A stretch of DNA of 15,639 nucleotides from Actinomycetota bacterium (GCA_947465365.1 CANIAV010000007.1:1-15639), one strand, 5' to 3'; shown: positions 6,629 through 15,184, counted from the stretch's first letter. Notes: generated by a model not told the origin, from the sequence alone. Program-made: numbers and translations.

Positions 6629-7627
6629 ATGGTCAACCACGGCAATATGTATGGGCCAAGCTTCACCTTTCTTGGTATCCCACAGTGCGATCTCGACGAT
6701 CCCAAAACATATGCTGACGCCGATGTAATCATCGTTGGCGCACCGATTGATTCGGGCACATCACATCGTTCGGGGGCGAAGTTTGGTCCACAAGCAATAC
6801 GTGGCGGCGATTATTTGCCACATGATGCAGAGCGTCCCCATTTAGCGCTACGGATAGATGCATTCCAGGCGTTAAAAATTTATGATGCAGGTGACTTACT
6901 AATGCCACCTGGTGATTTAGTTCAATCCTTAAAAGTTCTGGAAGCAGCCACCGAAAAGATTTCGCGCGCGGGAAAGATTGCGGTAATCCTTGGGGGAGAC
7001 CACTCGATCGCATCTGCCGATGTTGCAGGTATTGCAAATCATCGCGGGCAAGGCAAAATTTCCATGATCCACTTCGATGCCCATGCCGATACTGGCGAAG
7101 ATCAATTTGGTGCGCTGGTAGGGCATGGCACACCAATGCGTCGCTTAATCGAAAGTGGTTCGGTACGCGGTGATCGATTCTTGCAATTAGGTTTACGGGG
7201 CTATTGGCCCGATAACAAGACTTTAGATTGGATGCGCGATAAAGGAATGCGCTCTTATGAAATGACTGAGATCCATCATCGCGGGTTAAATACTGTGCTT
7301 GATGAATCTTTTGCGACCTTAACCGATGGTTGCGATGGAGTCTTTCTCTCAGTAGATATCGATGTAGTAGATCCCGGCATGGCGCCCGGCACCGGAACTC
7401 CCGAACCAGGTGGAATGACAAGTCGCGAACTACTTGAAGCAGTTCGTCGCATTTGCTTGGAACTTCCAGTTGTCGGAATAGATATTGTGGAAGTTGCACC
7501 ACCATTTGATTCAGCAGATATCACTGCAATATTGGCTAACCGCGTCGTGTTGGAAGCCTTATCTGCAATCGCTAAGCGCCGTAGCGGTACACCATATTCA
7601 CCGACACAGAATCTCTTAGATCGTTAG
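6629..7627 (+). CDS. speB: Agmatinase-family ureohydrolase
   Basis: Binuclear Mn enzyme of the arginase/agmatinase superfamily; agmatinase hydrolyses agmatine to putrescine and urea. All metal ligands are visible: His 125 (GGDHSI), Asp 150, His 152 and Asp 154 (HFDAHADT), and Asp 243 and Asp 245 (SVDIDVVDP). GHGTPMRR (165-172) and GTGTPEPGG (254-262) are typical of the agmatinase/guanidinobutyrase branch rather than arginase. The length of 332 is normal to slightly long. In this cluster it would feed putrescine to the adjacent flavoprotein. The substrate is not settled by sequence: guanidinobutyrate, guanidinopropionate or guanidine hydrolases share these motifs. No SD is present; the start at 6629 is chosen for its leaderless-type -10. 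A second ATG at 6647 is possible. It ends 15 bases before dxr. Confidence 0.85.
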   Translation: MVNHGNMYGPSFTFLGIPQCDLDDPKTYADADVIIVGAPIDSGTSHRSGAKFGPQAIRGGDYLPHDAERPHLALRIDAFQALKIYDAGDLLMPPGDLVQSLKVLEAATEKISRAGKIAVILGGDHSIASADVAGIANHRGQGKISMIHFDAHADTGEDQFGALVGHGTPMRRLIESGSVRGDRFLQLGLRGYWPDNKTLDWMRDKGMRSYEMTEIHHRGLNTVLDESFATLTDGCDGVFLSVDIDVVDPGMAPGTGTPEPGGMTSRELLEAVRRICLELPVVGIDIVEVAPPFDSADITAILANRVVLEALSAIAKRRSGTPYSPTQNLLDR

Positions 7628-7642
7628 CCACTGGATTTATCA

Positions 7643-8788
7643 ATGAAAGATTTAGTAATACTTGGATCTACGGGATCAATTGGCGTGCAGGCGCTAGAAA
7701 TTGTGGAAGCCAACCCATCACTTTTTCGCGTAGTCGCAATTACTTCGGCTGGAAATAACCCAGCCTTGCTGGTTGAGCAAGCCAAGAAATTTAAAGTTCC
7801 AGTTATCGGTGTAACGAAAGGCGCCGATTTAATCAAATCTGCGCTACCTGAGGCCACAATTATTGATGGTCCTGGAGCCTCCACGGAAATAGCGGCGATT
7901 ACGTGTGATGTTGTATTAAATGGAATCACTGGATCAATCGGGTTGGGACCAACTCTGGCTGCTCTTAAAGTTGGTAATCGGGTTGCGCTAGCCAACAAAG
8001 AATCACTCGTTGCTGGTGGTGATCTTGTTATGTCGATTGCCAAACCCAATCAATTGCTGCCAGTTGATTCTGAACACTCTGCCCTTTGGCAGTGCCTCAT
8101 GGGCGGCAAAAAATCAGAAGTCGCAAAGCTTGTCTTAACCGCAAGTGGTGGGCCATTTCGCGAACGTAAAGATATGAGTGAGATAACTGTTGGTGAGGCG
8201 CTCAGCCATCCGACTTGGGCTATGGGTCCAGTAGTGACGATCAATTCCGCGACTTTAGTTAACAAGGGCTTAGAGATAATTGAAGCGCATTACTTATTTG
8301 ATCTACCTTATTCGCAGATTGAAGCCGTGATTCATCCCCAATCCGTAATTCACTCGATGGTGCAATACGTAGATGGCTCGACTATTGCGCAAGCATCACC
8401 CCCAAATATGAAGGGGCCAATTTCTTTCGCCATCAATTATCCAGATCGAGTAAAGGGTGCAACTACAGCTATTGATTGGACTACTTCCCATACCTGGAGC
8501 TTTAGCCCGATAGATAATGAGAAATTTCCAGCTATTGATTTAGCGCGGCGCTGCGGAACTTTAGGGGGAGGCTTACCGGCCATCTTCAACGCCGCCAATG
8601 AAGTTTGTGTTGCAGCATTTATTGATGGCAAGATCGGGTTCACCTCAATTATTGAAACGGTAGAAGAAGTTGTGCAATCTTTAGGTTCAAAATCAGCCGG
8701 GTCACCGCGCGATCTAGCCGATGTCAGTGCGATCGAGAATGATGCGCGAAAGATCGCCCAAGAACTTCTCGTGAAAGTAGCCCGCTAA
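7643..8788 (+). CDS. dxr: 1-deoxy-D-xylulose 5-phosphate reductoisomerase
   Basis: Second enzyme of the MEP isoprenoid pathway: it rearranges and reduces DXP to MEP with NADPH. NADPH-binding GSTGSIG (8-14), LANKESLV (117-124), the metal-binding PVDSEHSA (Asp 142, Glu 144), SGGPFR (168-173), the flexible-loop HPTWAMG (189-195), SATLVNKGLE (202-211, with Asn 207, Lys 208 and the metal ligand Glu 211) and HPQSVIHSMV (231-240) are all intact. Its length of 381 is standard. It follows speB by only 15 bases with no SD or evident promoter of its own, and its TAA overlaps the rseP ATG by one base (TAATG). The pairing with rseP and ispG is conserved across Actinobacteria. Confidence 0.97.
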   Translation: MKDLVILGSTGSIGVQALEIVEANPSLFRVVAITSAGNNPALLVEQAKKFKVPVIGVTKGADLIKSALPEATIIDGPGASTEIAAITCDVVLNGITGSIGLGPTLAALKVGNRVALANKESLVAGGDLVMSIAKPNQLLPVDSEHSALWQCLMGGKKSEVAKLVLTASGGPFRERKDMSEITVGEALSHPTWAMGPVVTINSATLVNKGLEIIEAHYLFDLPYSQIEAVIHPQSVIHSMVQYVDGSTIAQASPPNMKGPISFAINYPDRVKGATTAIDWTTSHTWSFSPIDNEKFPAIDLARRCGTLGGGLPAIFNAANEVCVAAFIDGKIGFTSIIETVEEVVQSLGSKSAGSPRDLADVSAIENDARKIAQELLVKVAR

Positions 8789-9936
8789 TGCAATTGCTCG
8801 GAATCCTCGCCTTTATCTTTGCCCTGCTATTTTCCGTGATGGTTCACGAATTTGGCCATTATCTAACTGCACGTAAATTTGGGATGAGGGTCTCAGAATT
8901 TTTCCTAGGTTTCGGAACCCGCATCTGGTCACGTCAACGTGGGGAAACCGAATTTGGTATTAAAGCGATCCCGGCCGGTGGGTACTGTCGTATCGAAGGC
9001 ATGACCCCAGATGATGACATGCCGATCGGCGAAGAAGGTCGCGCCTTTTATCGTGCATCATCCGGAAAGAAACTTATCGTTCTAGGTGCAGGATCCTTTC
9101 TACATTTCATACTTGGCTATCTGCTCCTCTTATTACTTTTAGCCGGTGTCGGTGTAAATCAAGTACTTCCCGTAATTGACACAGTTGCGCCAAATAGCGC
9201 TGCTGCTGCCGCTGGTTTCCAACAAGGTGATGAAATCGTTGCGATAAATGGTGATCGCAATACTGACTGGCAGAGCCAGTTAAATAAGATCCGCAACTCC
9301 AAAGGTGCAGACTTAACCTTCATAATTATCCGCGGTGGCTCTGAAATAGAAATTACTGCAGCCCCACGTATGACAAATATCGATGACGGAACATCTAGAT
9401 ATGTCCTAGGTATCATTAATAAATTTGGTACTAAACGTATCGACCTCTTTAAATCTGTGACATCCTCGGCACAACTGACCTGGAATCTAACAACTACTTC
9501 TGCAAAATCTTTAGTTCAACTTCCAACAAAGATTCCGGCGCTTTGGGGCCAAACCTTTGGCGGCGAAAAACGCGATCAAAATGGTCTCGTCGGCGTCGTT
9601 GGCGTAGCTCGTGTATCTGGTCAAGCTGCATCGAGTGGTGACTTAACGCCATCGGAACGTCTTGGCACATTTATTTTGATCGTTGCCAGTTTAAATATCT
9701 TCGTCGGTCTCTTTAATCTATTGCCGATCCTTCCACTCGATGGTGGACATATGGCAGTTGCAATTGCTGATGAGATTCGCGCTCTGTTTGCCAGATTACG
9801 TGGCAAGGCTCGCCCAGCGGCGATTGATGTGAAAGTTCTTACACCGATCACAGCAGTTGTCTTTGTGGTGCTTGCTGCCCTCACTGTGTTGCTGCTCATT
9901 GCAGATATTTTCAATCCAATTTCGCTAAATCTTTAA
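8788..9936 (+). CDS. rseP: Site-2 intramembrane metalloprotease (RseP/Rip1 family, M50)
   Basis: Membrane zinc protease that cuts transmembrane segments of anti-sigma factors or other membrane substrates; the mycobacterial orthologue at this locus is Rip1. The zinc site is HEFGH (20-24) in the first membrane segment, and the third ligand is Asp 318 in NLLPILPLDGGH (310-321). A single PDZ domain occupies about 125-195 (APNSAAAAAGFQQGDEIVAING), as in actinobacterial Rip1; E. coli RseP has two. Hydrophobic segments are at about 1-20, 97-120, 293-315 and 352-374. The 382 residues are close to Rip1's length. One oddity is that the loop usually written AGPxxN reads AGSFLH (101-106) here. Its start overlaps the dxr stop, so translation is coupled. 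Confidence 0.94.
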   Translation: MQLLGILAFIFALLFSVMVHEFGHYLTARKFGMRVSEFFLGFGTRIWSRQRGETEFGIKAIPAGGYCRIEGMTPDDDMPIGEEGRAFYRASSGKKLIVLGAGSFLHFILGYLLLLLLLAGVGVNQVLPVIDTVAPNSAAAAAGFQQGDEIVAINGDRNTDWQSQLNKIRNSKGADLTFIIIRGGSEIEITAAPRMTNIDDGTSRYVLGIINKFGTKRIDLFKSVTSSAQLTWNLTTTSAKSLVQLPTKIPALWGQTFGGEKRDQNGLVGVVGVARVSGQAASSGDLTPSERLGTFILIVASLNIFVGLFNLLPILPLDGGHMAVAIADEIRALFARLRGKARPAAIDVKVLTPITAVVFVVLAALTVLLLIADIFNPISLNL

Positions 9937-9966
9937 CTATAAATCGCCCTGCAATGATTTTTAAGG

Positions 9967-9978
9967 CAGAATAGCGCC
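9967..9978 (+). promoter_or_regulatory. Possible -10 element for ispG
   Basis: CAGAAT (9967-9972) lies 6 bases before the ispG ATG, a leaderless-style spacing. A more canonical TATAAA (9938-9943) also lies in the same 42-base gap and would give a leader of about 30 bases with only a weak AAGG (9963-9966). I cannot decide between them. Confidence 0.25.
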
Positions 9979-11130
9979 ATGGTTGATCTCGGTATTCCTA
10001 GCGCCCCACCAGCTCCGCTGCACCCACGTCGTAAGACAAAGCAGCTAAAAGTTGGCAGCATTGGCGTAGGTAGCGACTCTCCAGTTAGCGTGCAATCAAT
10101 GTGCACAACACTTACTGCAGATGTAAATGCAACGTTGCAACAGATCGCCGAACTTACTGCTGCAGGATGTCAGATCGTGCGCGTGGCCGTTCCAAGTCAA
10201 GATGATGCTGATGCGCTGGCGCAGATCGCTAAGAAATCTCAGATTCCAGTAATTGCCGATATCCACTTTCAACCAAAATATATCTTTGCGGCAATTGATG
10301 CTGGTTGCGCGGCGGTGCGTGTTAACCCCGGCAACATTAAGCAATTTGATGACAAGGTAAAAGAGGTAGCAAAGGCTGCTGGAGATGCCGGTATCCCAAT
10401 TCGTATCGGAGTAAATGCCGGTTCACTTGATCCACGTTTACTTGCCAAGTACGGCAAAGCAACTCCTGAAGCACTTGCTGAATCTGCGTTATGGGAAGCA
10501 TCGCTATTTGAAGAGCACGGCTTCTCTGATCTAAAGATCTCTGTTAAGCATCATGATCCGGTAACGATGGTTAACGCTTATCGCATCTTGGCTTCAAAAT
10601 GTGATTACCCATTGCACCTTGGCGTGACTGAAGCAGGTCCTGCCTTCCAAGCAACGATTAAATCAGCGACAGCTTTTGGTATTTTATTAGCAGAAGGTAT
10701 CGGCGACACGATTCGTGTATCGATGTCAGCGCCTCCTGTTGAAGAAGTAAAAGTTGGAATCTCAATTCTTGAATCACTTAATCTGCGCCAGCGTAAGCTT
10801 GAGATCGTTTCCTGCCCTTCATGTGGTCGCGCCCAAGTAGATGTTTATACTTTGGCCGAAAAAGTTCAGGCCGGCCTTGAAGGAATGACCGTTCCACTTC
10901 GCGTGGCAGTTATGGGATGTGTTGTAAATGGTCCAGGAGAAGCTCGTGAAGCAGACCTTGGTGTGGCATCTGGAAATGGAAAAGGTCAGATATTTGTGAA
11001 GGGCCAAGTAATTAAAACCGTGCCTGAAGCGATGATCGTTGAAACCCTTATCGAAGAAGCGATGCGCCTTGCTGAGGAAATGGAAGCCGCCGGAGTTACT
11101 TCAGGCGAACCTTCCGTCACAGTCAAGTAA
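9979..11130 (+). CDS. ispG: 4-hydroxy-3-methylbut-2-en-1-yl diphosphate synthase (GcpE)
   Basis: Iron-sulfur enzyme of the MEP pathway that converts MEcPP to HMBPP. The N-terminal TIM-barrel (about 20-270) shows SVQSMCTT (37-44), IADIHF (92-97), VRVNPGNI (113-120) and [10 protein letters not shown] (141-150). The C-terminal cluster domain supplies the three [4Fe-4S] ligands Cys 279, Cys 282 (CPSCGR) and Cys 314 ([10 protein letters not shown]) and the fourth ligand Glu 321. Its 383 residues match bacterial IspG. The reductant would be ferredoxin or flavodoxin, neither of which is encoded here. It lies in the conserved dxr-rip1-ispG order, 42 bases after rseP and 21 bases before proS. Confidence 0.97.
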   Translation: MVDLGIPSAPPAPLHPRRKTKQLKVGSIGVGSDSPVSVQSMCTTLTADVNATLQQIAELTAAGCQIVRVAVPSQDDADALAQIAKKSQIPVIADIHFQPKYIFAAIDAGCAAVRVNPGNIKQFDDKVKEVAKAAGDAGIPIRIGVNAGSLDPRLLAKYGKATPEALAESALWEASLFEEHGFSDLKISVKHHDPVTMVNAYRILASKCDYPLHLGVTEAGPAFQATIKSATAFGILLAEGIGDTIRVSMSAPPVEEVKVGISILESLNLRQRKLEIVSCPSCGRAQVDVYTLAEKVQAGLEGMTVPLRVAVMGCVVNGPGEAREADLGVASGNGKGQIFVKGQVIKTVPEAMIVETLIEEAMRLAEEMEAAGVTSGEPSVTVK

Positions 11131-11151
11131 TAACGCGATAAGGTTGCGCCC
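11116..11151 (+). promoter_or_regulatory. Putative promoter for a leaderless proS transcript
   Basis: TAAGGT (11139-11144) fits TAnnnT and ends 7 bases before the proS ATG at 11152. A -35-like GTCACA (11116-11121, 4 of 6 consensus bases) lies 17 bases upstream of it, within the end of ispG. No SD precedes proS, so a leaderless transcript is the simplest explanation. Confidence 0.35.
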
Positions 11152-12885
11152 ATGTTGCGCATGTCCACCTTATTTCTTCGCACTCTGCGTGATGATCCTG
11201 CCGATGCAGAAGTTCCAAGCCATCGCCTCTTAGTTCGCGCCGGCTATATTCGCCGAATCGCAGCAGGTATTTACTCGTGGCTGCCGCTAGGTGTCATCAC
11301 CTTGCGCAATGTAGAACGCATTATTCGCGAAGAGATGGACTCGGCTGGTTTCCAGGAAGTTCACTTTCCGGCGCTCTTGCCGCGCGAGGCATATGAAGCA
11401 ACTAACCGTTGGGAAGAATATGGTCCATCACTCTTTCGTCTGCAAGATCGAAAAGGTGGCGATTACTTACTAGGTCCAACCCACGAAGAGATGTTTACCT
11501 TGATGGTTAAGGGCGAATATTCATCTTATAAAGACTTGCCGCTTACGATCTATCAGATTCAAAATAAATTTCGTGATGAAGCTCGCCCACGCAGCGGCAT
11601 AATCCGCGGGCGCGAGTTTGTGATGAAGGATTCATACTCCTTTGATTTAACTGATGAAGGTTTAGATATTTCCTATCAAAAGCATCGTGATGCCTATGTC
11701 ACCACCTTCGATCGCTTGCACCTGAAATACAACATCGTAAAGGCAGTCTCAGGCGCTATGGGCGGATCAAAATCTGAAGAATTTTTGGCGCCATGCGCAA
11801 CAGGTGAAGATACTTATGTGCTTTGTCCCAAGTGTGGCTTTGCGGCAAATGTAGAAGCGATGGTTACCAAAGTTGCATCTGTTGATGCCAGCAAAGTTCC
11901 AGCGCTGGAGGAGTTAGATACTCCTAATACTCCAACCATTGATTCACTTGTTGCAGTTTTAAATGAGAAATTTGGCGGCGGTTACACCGGAGCTTCGACT
12001 CTTAAAAATGTTATGTTGATGGCAGATAACAAGGCGATCTCAGTACTTGTACCTGGCGATCGCGAAGTCGATCTTAAACGTTTACAAGCGGGCTTACCTG
12101 GTGTGGAAGAGCTACGCACTTTTGAAGAAGCTGACTTTGCCAAATTCCCAACTCTGATTAAGGGCTACATCGGACCGCAAGATGCTGCAAAATCTGGCAT
12201 CACTGTTTATGCCGATCCACGTGTTGCACCTGGTACATCTTGGGTTACTGGTGCAAATAAGAAAGATCGTCATGCGCGTAACGTGGTTAACGGTAGAGAT
12301 TTCACACCATTTGCCTACGTTGAAGCCGCTGAAATTCGCGAAGGCGATTCTTGTCCAGAATGTGCAACTGCAGTTGTAATTGATCGCGCAATTGAAATCG
12401 GCCATATCTTCCAATTGGGTCGCAAATATGCAGATTCACTTGGCTTAACGGTGCTTGATCAAAATGGTAAATCACAAGTTGTCACCATGGGCTCTTATGG
12501 CATCGGTGTATCTCGCGCAGTTGCAGCTATTGCCGAACAGAGTTATGACGAGATAGGGCTTGCTTGGCCGCTAGAAGTTGCGCCAGCAAAGGTCCATATC
12601 GTTGCAACCGGTAAAGAAGATCTGCCCTTTGATACCGCACTGGATATTGGAAATAAGTTAGAGGCAGCAGGTATTTCCGTGATGTTAGATGATCGCCGCG
12701 ACCCAAGCGCTGGCGTTAAATTTAAAGATGCCGAGCTAATTGGTATCCCAGTAATCATGGTCGTTGGTAAGTCGCTTGCCGATGGCAAAGTTGAACTTCG
12801 CAACCGTAAGACTGGCGAAAAATCTGAAGTTCTACTGGCTGATGCAATCTCTGCCGTGACCGCATTGATTGCCTCACTTTCTTAA
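11152..12885 (+). CDS. proS: Prolyl-tRNA synthetase (bacterial type with editing domain)
   Basis: Class IIa synthetase charging tRNA-Pro. The catalytic core shows GPTHEE (108-113), motif 2 [17 protein letters not shown] (140-156) and motif 3 GSYGIGVSR (447-455). An insertion (about 235-395) corresponds to the YbaK-like INS domain that clears mischarged Ala-tRNA-Pro; Lys 285 in STLKNVML probably matches the editing lysine of E. coli ProRS. Two CPxC pairs (CPKC 225-228 and CPEC 401-404) bracket the insertion, a feature of many bacterial ProRSs that suggests a bound metal. The C-terminal anticodon-binding domain spans about 475-577. The 577 residues are normal. An ATG at 11161 is an alternative start, three codons in. 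Confidence 0.97.
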   Translation: MLRMSTLFLRTLRDDPADAEVPSHRLLVRAGYIRRIAAGIYSWLPLGVITLRNVERIIREEMDSAGFQEVHFPALLPREAYEATNRWEEYGPSLFRLQDRKGGDYLLGPTHEEMFTLMVKGEYSSYKDLPLTIYQIQNKFRDEARPRSGIIRGREFVMKDSYSFDLTDEGLDISYQKHRDAYVTTFDRLHLKYNIVKAVSGAMGGSKSEEFLAPCATGEDTYVLCPKCGFAANVEAMVTKVASVDASKVPALEELDTPNTPTIDSLVAVLNEKFGGGYTGASTLKNVMLMADNKAISVLVPGDREVDLKRLQAGLPGVEELRTFEEADFAKFPTLIKGYIGPQDAAKSGITVYADPRVAPGTSWVTGANKKDRHARNVVNGRDFTPFAYVEAAEIREGDSCPECATAVVIDRAIEIGHIFQLGRKYADSLGLTVLDQNGKSQVVTMGSYGIGVSRAVAAIAEQSYDEIGLAWPLEVAPAKVHIVATGKEDLPFDTALDIGNKLEAAGISVMLDDRRDPSAGVKFKDAELIGIPVIMVVGKSLADGKVELRNRKTGEKSEVLLADAISAVTALIASLS

Positions 12886-12886
12886 A

Positions 12887-13672
12887 GTGTTCGCCGATCT
12901 AACTCTCTACACACTTCTCTTTCTTGGTATCGCAGCTTTCGCTGCCGGTCTGATCGATGCCATAGCTGGTGGGGGAGGCTTGATTCAACTCCCGGCGCTG
13001 ATGATCGGCTTAGCTAAATCTGAAACAGTTGTAATCCTGGGCACCAATAAAGTTCCATCCATATTTGGAACAACGGCCTCGGCGCTGATGTATCGCCGTA
13101 ACATTAAAACTGACTCCAAATTGTTGGCAACAATGGCGCTACCGGCCTTTCTTGGATCGATGGGTGGAGCATCACTTGCTTCTTATATACCCACTGAAAT
13201 TCTTAAACCTCTAGTTGTGACGCTATTAATTGCGGTCCTTGTCTACACATGGAAGCGACCACAGCTTGGTCAGATTGAATCACTTCGCCATAGCGAAAGT
13301 CTGCGCTTAAAGATTGCAGCCGTTGCTGCCTTGATCATCGGTTTCTATGATGGGCTGATTGGTCCCGGTACTGGCTCATTCTTAGTTTTGACTCTGGTTG
13401 CCGTACTTGGCTTTGCCTTTCTATCAGCATCTGCAATCGCCAAGGTAGTAAATGTCGCCACAAATCTGGGGGCAATTATTATCTTCGGCGCAAACGGAGA
13501 AATCATTTGGAAGGTTGGTTTAACGCTGGCAATTGCCAACGTTGCCGGCGGGCTAATTGGAGCCCAGATCGCCTTGCGGGGTGGATCAAATCTGGTCCGA
13601 AAAGTCTTTATGGGGGTGACGCTAGCCTTGATCGTCAAGGTGGCGATCGATACCTTCGCTACCTTTAATTAA
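12887..13672 (+). CDS. TSUP (TauE/SafE, YfcA-type) membrane transporter
   Basis: Polytopic membrane protein of 261 residues in the 4-toluene-sulfonate/sulfite uptake permease family (TauE/SafE, PF01925). The internal duplication typical of the family is visible: GLIDAIAGGGGLIQLPAL (21-38) in the first half and GFYDGLIGPGTGSF (152-165) in the second, each followed by conserved Asn/Lys contexts (GTNKVPSIFG and KVVNVATNLG). About seven to eight hydrophobic segments fill the rest. The substrate is unknown; family members move sulfite, sulfonates or other organic anions. I chose the GTG one base after the proS stop; TTG 12869, overlapping proS by 17 bases, is the other option. Neither has an SD, so translational coupling to proS is likely. 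Confidence 0.85.
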   Translation: MFADLTLYTLLFLGIAAFAAGLIDAIAGGGGLIQLPALMIGLAKSETVVILGTNKVPSIFGTTASALMYRRNIKTDSKLLATMALPAFLGSMGGASLASYIPTEILKPLVVTLLIAVLVYTWKRPQLGQIESLRHSESLRLKIAAVAALIIGFYDGLIGPGTGSFLVLTLVAVLGFAFLSASAIAKVVNVATNLGAIIIFGANGEIIWKVGLTLAIANVAGGLIGAQIALRGGSNLVRKVFMGVTLALIVKVAIDTFATFN

Positions 13673-13675
13673 TGT

Positions 13676-13722
13676 TAAACTTATGTCCTAAAAACAATTT
13701 AATAATAATTTAATATAAGGAG
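13676..13722 (+). promoter_or_regulatory. AT-rich leader with probable promoter and SD of the rimP-nusA operon
   Basis: The 56-base gap is very AT-rich. It holds two copies of AATTTAATA (13696-13704 and 13707-13715) offset by 11 bases, a -10-like TAATAT (13711-13716), and a clear SD AAGGAG (13717-13722) 6 bases before the rimP ATG. If TAATAT were the -10 the SD would not be transcribed, so a promoter -10 would more likely lie further upstream, and I cannot place the promoter exactly. The SD itself is convincing. Confidence 0.4.
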
Positions 13723-13728
13723 CAGTAA

Positions 13729-14208
13729 ATGTCTTTGACTCAGTCAATCACAGATTTAATATCTCCAGCTGTTACAGAAGCTGGTTTCTTTCTAGAAGAA
13801 GTTCTAATCGCATCCCCTGGTAGCCACCGCATCGTCACTTGCGTAGTAGATGGCCCAACCCCACTTAATCTTGATCAGGTCACCGTTGCTTCACGAGTTA
13901 TCTCTGAACTCTTAGATACTGCTGAATTTATGGGAGAGACCCCCTTTACTTTAGAAGTTACATCTCCTGGCGTTGATCGCCCACTAACCCAGCCGCGTCA
14001 TTGGACCAAGAATTTAACTCGCTTGATAAAAGTTACCTTAAGCGATGGTGCGTCAATCACTGGCCGCCTGACAGAATTTGATGAAGTAAGCGCCAAGCTA
14101 GTCGAGAATATAAAGGGTCGGATAAAGGAACATACCGTTGCATTTGCCGATATCAAACGCGCCGTCGTTGAAATCGAATTTAACCGTAAAGATGCAATCG
14201 ATGAATAA
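13729..14208 (+). CDS. rimP: Ribosome maturation factor RimP
   Basis: Small cytoplasmic protein that helps assemble the 30S subunit, binding early to pre-30S particles. The 159 residues comprise an N-terminal alpha/beta domain with the family signature LEVTSPGVDRPL (75-86) and a C-terminal SH3-like beta domain (about 90-155) that contacts S12 in characterised homologues. The start is fixed by AAGGAG 6 bases upstream. The 3' end overlaps nusA by 8 bases (ATGAATAA), giving tight translational coupling. The rimP-nusA order is nearly universal in bacteria. Confidence 0.96.
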   Translation: MSLTQSITDLISPAVTEAGFFLEEVLIASPGSHRIVTCVVDGPTPLNLDQVTVASRVISELLDTAEFMGETPFTLEVTSPGVDRPLTQPRHWTKNLTRLIKVTLSDGASITGRLTEFDEVSAKLVENIKGRIKEHTVAFADIKRAVVEIEFNRKDAIDE

Positions 14209-15184
14209 ATCACAGGTCGATGTCGAAGCGTTAATTGCTTTGGCAACGCATAAAGAGATTCCGCTGGAACAGTTAATTACTGAGATTGAAGCCGGTGTCC
14301 TTGAGGCGTATTACCAAACGCTGGAACCAAAACGCCAAGCGCGAGCGGCAATCGATCGCGAAAGCGGTGAGATCTCTATCTTGGTCCCGACCTTTAATGA
14401 GATTGGTGAGCGAATCAGCGAAGATCGCGATGAGCCAGAAGGCTTTGCCCGCACCGTTACCTCGACAGTTCGCCAAGTTATCAAGTTAAAGATGCGTGCG
14501 ACAAATGATGCCGAAATCGTTGGTGAATTTAGCGCATCAGTTGGTGATGTTATCTCTGGCATCGTGCAACAAGGACGTGACCCAAAGATGATTAACGTTA
14601 ACTTGGGGCGCGTTGAAGGACGTATTCCACCACAAGAGCAAGTACCTGGTGAGATTTACCAACATGGTGATCGCATAAAATGTTTTGTAGTTGAAGTAAA
14701 GCAAGGCATGAAGGGCCCAGAGATCATGCTCTCACGCAGCCATCCTGCGTTAGTTAAACAGTTATTCGAGTTAGAAGTTCCGGAAATTAAAGATCGCATC
14801 GTAGAAATTATGGAAGTTGCACGTGAAGCAGGCCATCGCACCAAGTTGGCAGTTCGTTCGCATCGCGCCGGTGTATCTGCAAAGGGATCTTTAATTGGAC
14901 CGCTGGGTGCAAGATCGCGTGCAGTAATGGATGAGTTGCACGGTGAGAAGATAGATATCGTTGATTGGTCAGAAGACCCTGCTGAATTTGTGGCTCAAGC
15001 GCTAGCTCCGGCAAAGGTATCGAAAGTTGAAATTGTTGATTTAGCTATGCGTTCTGCCAAAGTAACTGTGCCTGATTATCAACTCTCACTTGCGATCGGC
15101 AAAGATGGACAGAATGCGCGCCTTGCTGCGCGCTTGACTGGTTGGCGTATCGATATCCATCCAGACACCCCAGCATCGCCATAA
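14201..15184 (+). CDS. nusA: Transcription termination/antitermination factor NusA
   Basis: RNA polymerase-associated pausing and termination factor, 327 residues. The order is an N-terminal RNAP-binding domain (1-105), an S1 domain (about 110-178, ending in LSRSHP), KH1 with GPLG at 233-236 (the actinobacterial form of the GxxG loop) followed by GEKIDIVDWSEDPAEFVAQA (248-267), and KH2 with AIGKDGQNARLAARLTGWRIDI (298-319; GxxG loop 300-303). It stops soon after KH2, so the acidic repeats of E. coli NusA are absent, as in mycobacteria. ATG 14201 overlaps the rimP end by 8 bases; ATG 14192 is an alternative. The open frame continues upstream inside rimP but has no support there. Confidence 0.96.
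   Translation: MNKSQVDVEALIALATHKEIPLEQLITEIEAGVLEAYYQTLEPKRQARAAIDRESGEISILVPTFNEIGERISEDRDEPEGFARTVTSTVRQVIKLKMRATNDAEIVGEFSASVGDVISGIVQQGRDPKMINVNLGRVEGRIPPQEQVPGEIYQHGDRIKCFVVEVKQGMKGPEIMLSRSHPALVKQLFELEVPEIKDRIVEIMEVAREAGHRTKLAVRSHRAGVSAKGSLIGPLGARSRAVMDELHGEKIDIVDWSEDPAEFVAQALAPAKVSKVEIVDLAMRSAKVTVPDYQLSLAIGKDGQNARLAARLTGWRIDIHPDTPASP

Noticed and set aside
6729..7505. 258-codon open frame on the minus strand
   Set aside because: It lies wholly antisense to the ureohydrolase gene, whose metal motifs are complete; its translation is rich in His, Arg, Leu and Cys with no recognisable family. It is a codon-bias shadow.
7624..8049. 141-codon open frame on the minus strand
   Set aside because: Antisense to the dxr N-terminal NADPH-binding domain; low-complexity Ser/Ala/Pro composition typical of shadow frames.
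9954..9974. Six-codon open frame just before ispG
   Set aside because: No SD and no link to a regulatory hairpin; likely chance.
14138..14200. Upstream extension of the nusA reading frame
   Set aside because: The frame is open inside rimP, but the extra 21 residues do not resemble NusA; the ATG at 14201 gives the conserved N-terminus.
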